Origin: UBA9630 sp043725085
GTDB lineage: Bacteria; Patescibacteriota; Minisyncoccia; Moranbacterales; UBA2206
Assembly (NCBI GenBank): GCA_043725085.1
Contig: JAYSLY010000003.1
Location: forward strand, 1 to 59,699
Reading direction: 5' to 3'
Length of the DNA stretch: 59,699 nucleotides
Shown here: in pieces, positions 58,792 through 59,699 of the stretch
Layout of the letters: each line of letters starts with the position of its first letter
Numbering within the stretch: position 1 is the first letter of the stretch
Made by a program: the position numbers and the translations under genes
The notes under the pieces: model-generated
What the model was told of the DNA's origin: nothing
The model's input: only the letters and a program-made list of their open reading frames with translations
The model's database searches: none

Positions 58792-59538
58792 TTATATCTT
58801 TATTTTAGCATTTTTTTCACCTCGAGTCCAATCCGAAACCAGCTCTTTAATTGGCGAAAATGTCCGCCTGTGAATCGGACACGGCCCATATTTTTTGAGC
58901 GCTTCCATATGCAACTTTGTGCCATAGCCTTTGTGTTTGGCGAGTCCATATTCAGGATAAAGTTTGCCCATCTCACAAATCATTCGGTCCCGTGTCACTT
59001 TGGCGATGATTGAAGCCGCCGCGATTGATTTCACCAACTTGTCACCGCTCACAATCGCTTTTTGTTCCATCGACAAACTGGGAATTTGTTTGTTTCCATC
59101 CACTAATATTATATTCCTCCCCACAGAGACGCCCCGCCGGGGCGTCTCTACATTTATTTTTTTTGAAATTTCCGTCAGCGCTTTTTTCATCGCCAGAAAA
59201 CTCGCTTCCAAAATATTCATTCGATCAATCGTTTCATGATCGCAAATTCCCACACCGACAAAAAAATGCTCACTGATAAAATCAAACAGGCTTTCACGTT
59301 GTTTTTCTGAAAGGGTCTTAGAATCACGGATTAGATTCCATTTTTCATCCTCATTGTAGAGACGAGGCACTGCCTCGTCTCTACCAACATCATCCGATAT
59401 TCTCAAAGCGCAAACCGCCGCCACAACGGGACCGGCCAACGGCCCTCTTCCCGCCTCATCCGTCCCCAACACAAAATCATAGCCTTCATGCAAAAGCCTT
59501 TTTTCCTCATCAAATGTGGCGATTAGTTTGGTTTTCAT
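58792..59538 (-). CDS. rnhB: Ribonuclease HII with two palindromic inserts
   Basis: The 248 residues (family about 200) carry GTDEAGRGPLAGPV (Asp-Glu metal ligands), DSKTLSEKQRE, DHETIDRMNI and KGYGTKLHMEAL. It cuts RNA-DNA hybrids at single ribonucleotides. Two stretches interrupt the fold: DDVGRDEAVPRLYNEDEKW before DSKTL and NVETPRRGVSVGRN before the catalytic VDG. Both map to GTAGAGACG-type palindromes in DNA. Catalytic residues are intact. Confidence 0.96.
   Translation of the reverse strand: MKTKLIATFDEEKRLLHEGYDFVLGTDEAGRGPLAGPVVAAVCALRISDDVGRDEAVPRLYNEDEKWNLIRDSKTLSEKQRESLFDFISEHFFVGVGICDHETIDRMNILEASFLAMKKALTEISKKINVETPRRGVSVGRNIILVDGNKQIPSLSMEQKAIVSGDKLVKSIAAASIIAKVTRDRMICEMGKLYPEYGLAKHKGYGTKLHMEALKKYGPCPIHRRTFSPIKELVSDWTRGEKNAKIKI
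59124..59151. repeat. GTAGAGACG palindrome inside rnhB (insert 2)
   Basis: AGAGACGCCCC and GGGGCGTCTCT arms of 11 bases around a three-base centre, in frame. Ends resemble GTAGAGAC. Confidence 0.85.
59356..59384. repeat. GTAGAGACG palindrome inside rnhB (insert 1)
   Basis: GTAGAGACGAGGCA pairs perfectly (14 bp) with TGCCTCGTCTCTAC across one base. In frame, encodes GRDEAVPRLY. Confidence 0.9.
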
Positions 59539-59609
59539 AACTACGCCTATTTTAGCCTATTTCTAATTATTTCACCAACGATCTATTTTTTTAGAAAATG
59601 ACGTGATAC

Positions 59610-59665
59610 ATCATTTAAAAACCTAAGGATGAACGATTCGATTTATCAAATAAAAACCTAAGGAT
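59610..59665. repeat. Two direct repeats at the right edge
   Basis: ATCATTTAAAAACCTAAGGA (59610-59630) and ATCAAATAAAAACCTAAGGA (59645-59665) repeat at 35-base spacing, differing at three positions. No ORF is seen from 59539 to the end. Confidence 0.55.
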
Positions 59666-59699
59666 ACTAACTGCTAAAATTATCAAAATAGTTAAAAAT

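Noticed and set aside
59610..59665. Start of a CRISPR array
   Set aside because: Only two short repeats with a 14-base spacer and no palindromic repeat; too little evidence, and no cas genes in the window.

Overview
This window reads as one contig from a Candidate Phyla Radiation (Patescibacteria, Parcubacteria-like) bacterium. That is inferred from gene content: a DUF4012 protein, a PEGA/beta-propeller envelope protein, a Patescibacteria-style IleRS with an HYGT signature, a compact F-type ATP synthase cluster, a stand-alone AtpI-like protein and very short intergenic gaps. Base composition is about 40% GC by eye, and most housekeeping genes have no visible Shine-Dalgarno sequence. No rRNA, tRNA or CRISPR array was found. 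The left edge starts inside a repeated segment, so it may be an assembly break.

Layout. 1-1600 (-) is the 5' part of a cysteine-rich secreted protein. 2000-5476 (+) holds a CorA-like transporter, cysS, a 55-residue Cys-rich ORF and a tRNA-dihydrouridine synthase. 5496-7827 holds two divergently transcribed envelope proteins. 7972-17466 (-) is a surface-polysaccharide cluster (DUF4012, two GT4 glycosyltransferases, O-antigen ligase/polymerase, Wzz-like chain regulator). It is interrupted at 13.4-16.6 kb by genes that look foreign: higher GC, strong SD sites, signal peptides, a lipoprotein and a LysM/possible beta-barrel protein. 17.6-20.4 kb has another secreted protein and two adjacent proteins with beta-carbonic-anhydrase-like motifs. 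20468-28319 (-) is the ATP synthase cluster atpI-B-E-F-H-A-G-D-C, broken by a MITE-like repeat and by an opposite-strand mini-gene. 28443-41850 (-) carries tatD, metG, rsmI, an AI-2E-type permease, M16 peptidase, NIF3, an NTPase, glyS, a U32 peptidase, tgt and a large surface protein. 41.8-47.6 kb is accessory DNA: two 3'-end remnants of the Cys-rich gene, a DUF4143-type ATPase, recO, dense repeats, a pseudo-receiver pair and a decayed IS30. 47615-59538 (-) carries glmS, a CAP-domain protein, rfbD-B-C, ileS with a T-box leader, a GT4 and rnhB. Two putative non-coding transcripts lie at 49.7-49.9 kb and 51.3-51.6 kb.

The main unusual theme is repeats. Several short palindromic or AT-rich repeat families are found between genes and also in frame inside core genes: metG (two), rnhB (two), ileS, tgt and the U32 peptidase. 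They are translated as extra surface-loop segments, much like Rickettsia palindromic elements. A 120-176 bp MITE-like family (three copies) sits between genes, once inside the atp operon. Other points of interest are the SD-bearing foreign cassettes, paired carbonic-anhydrase-like proteins, duplicated 3' cassettes of a secreted Cys-rich protein, pseudo-receiver proteins lacking the phospho-acceptor Asp, and the two candidate RNAs.
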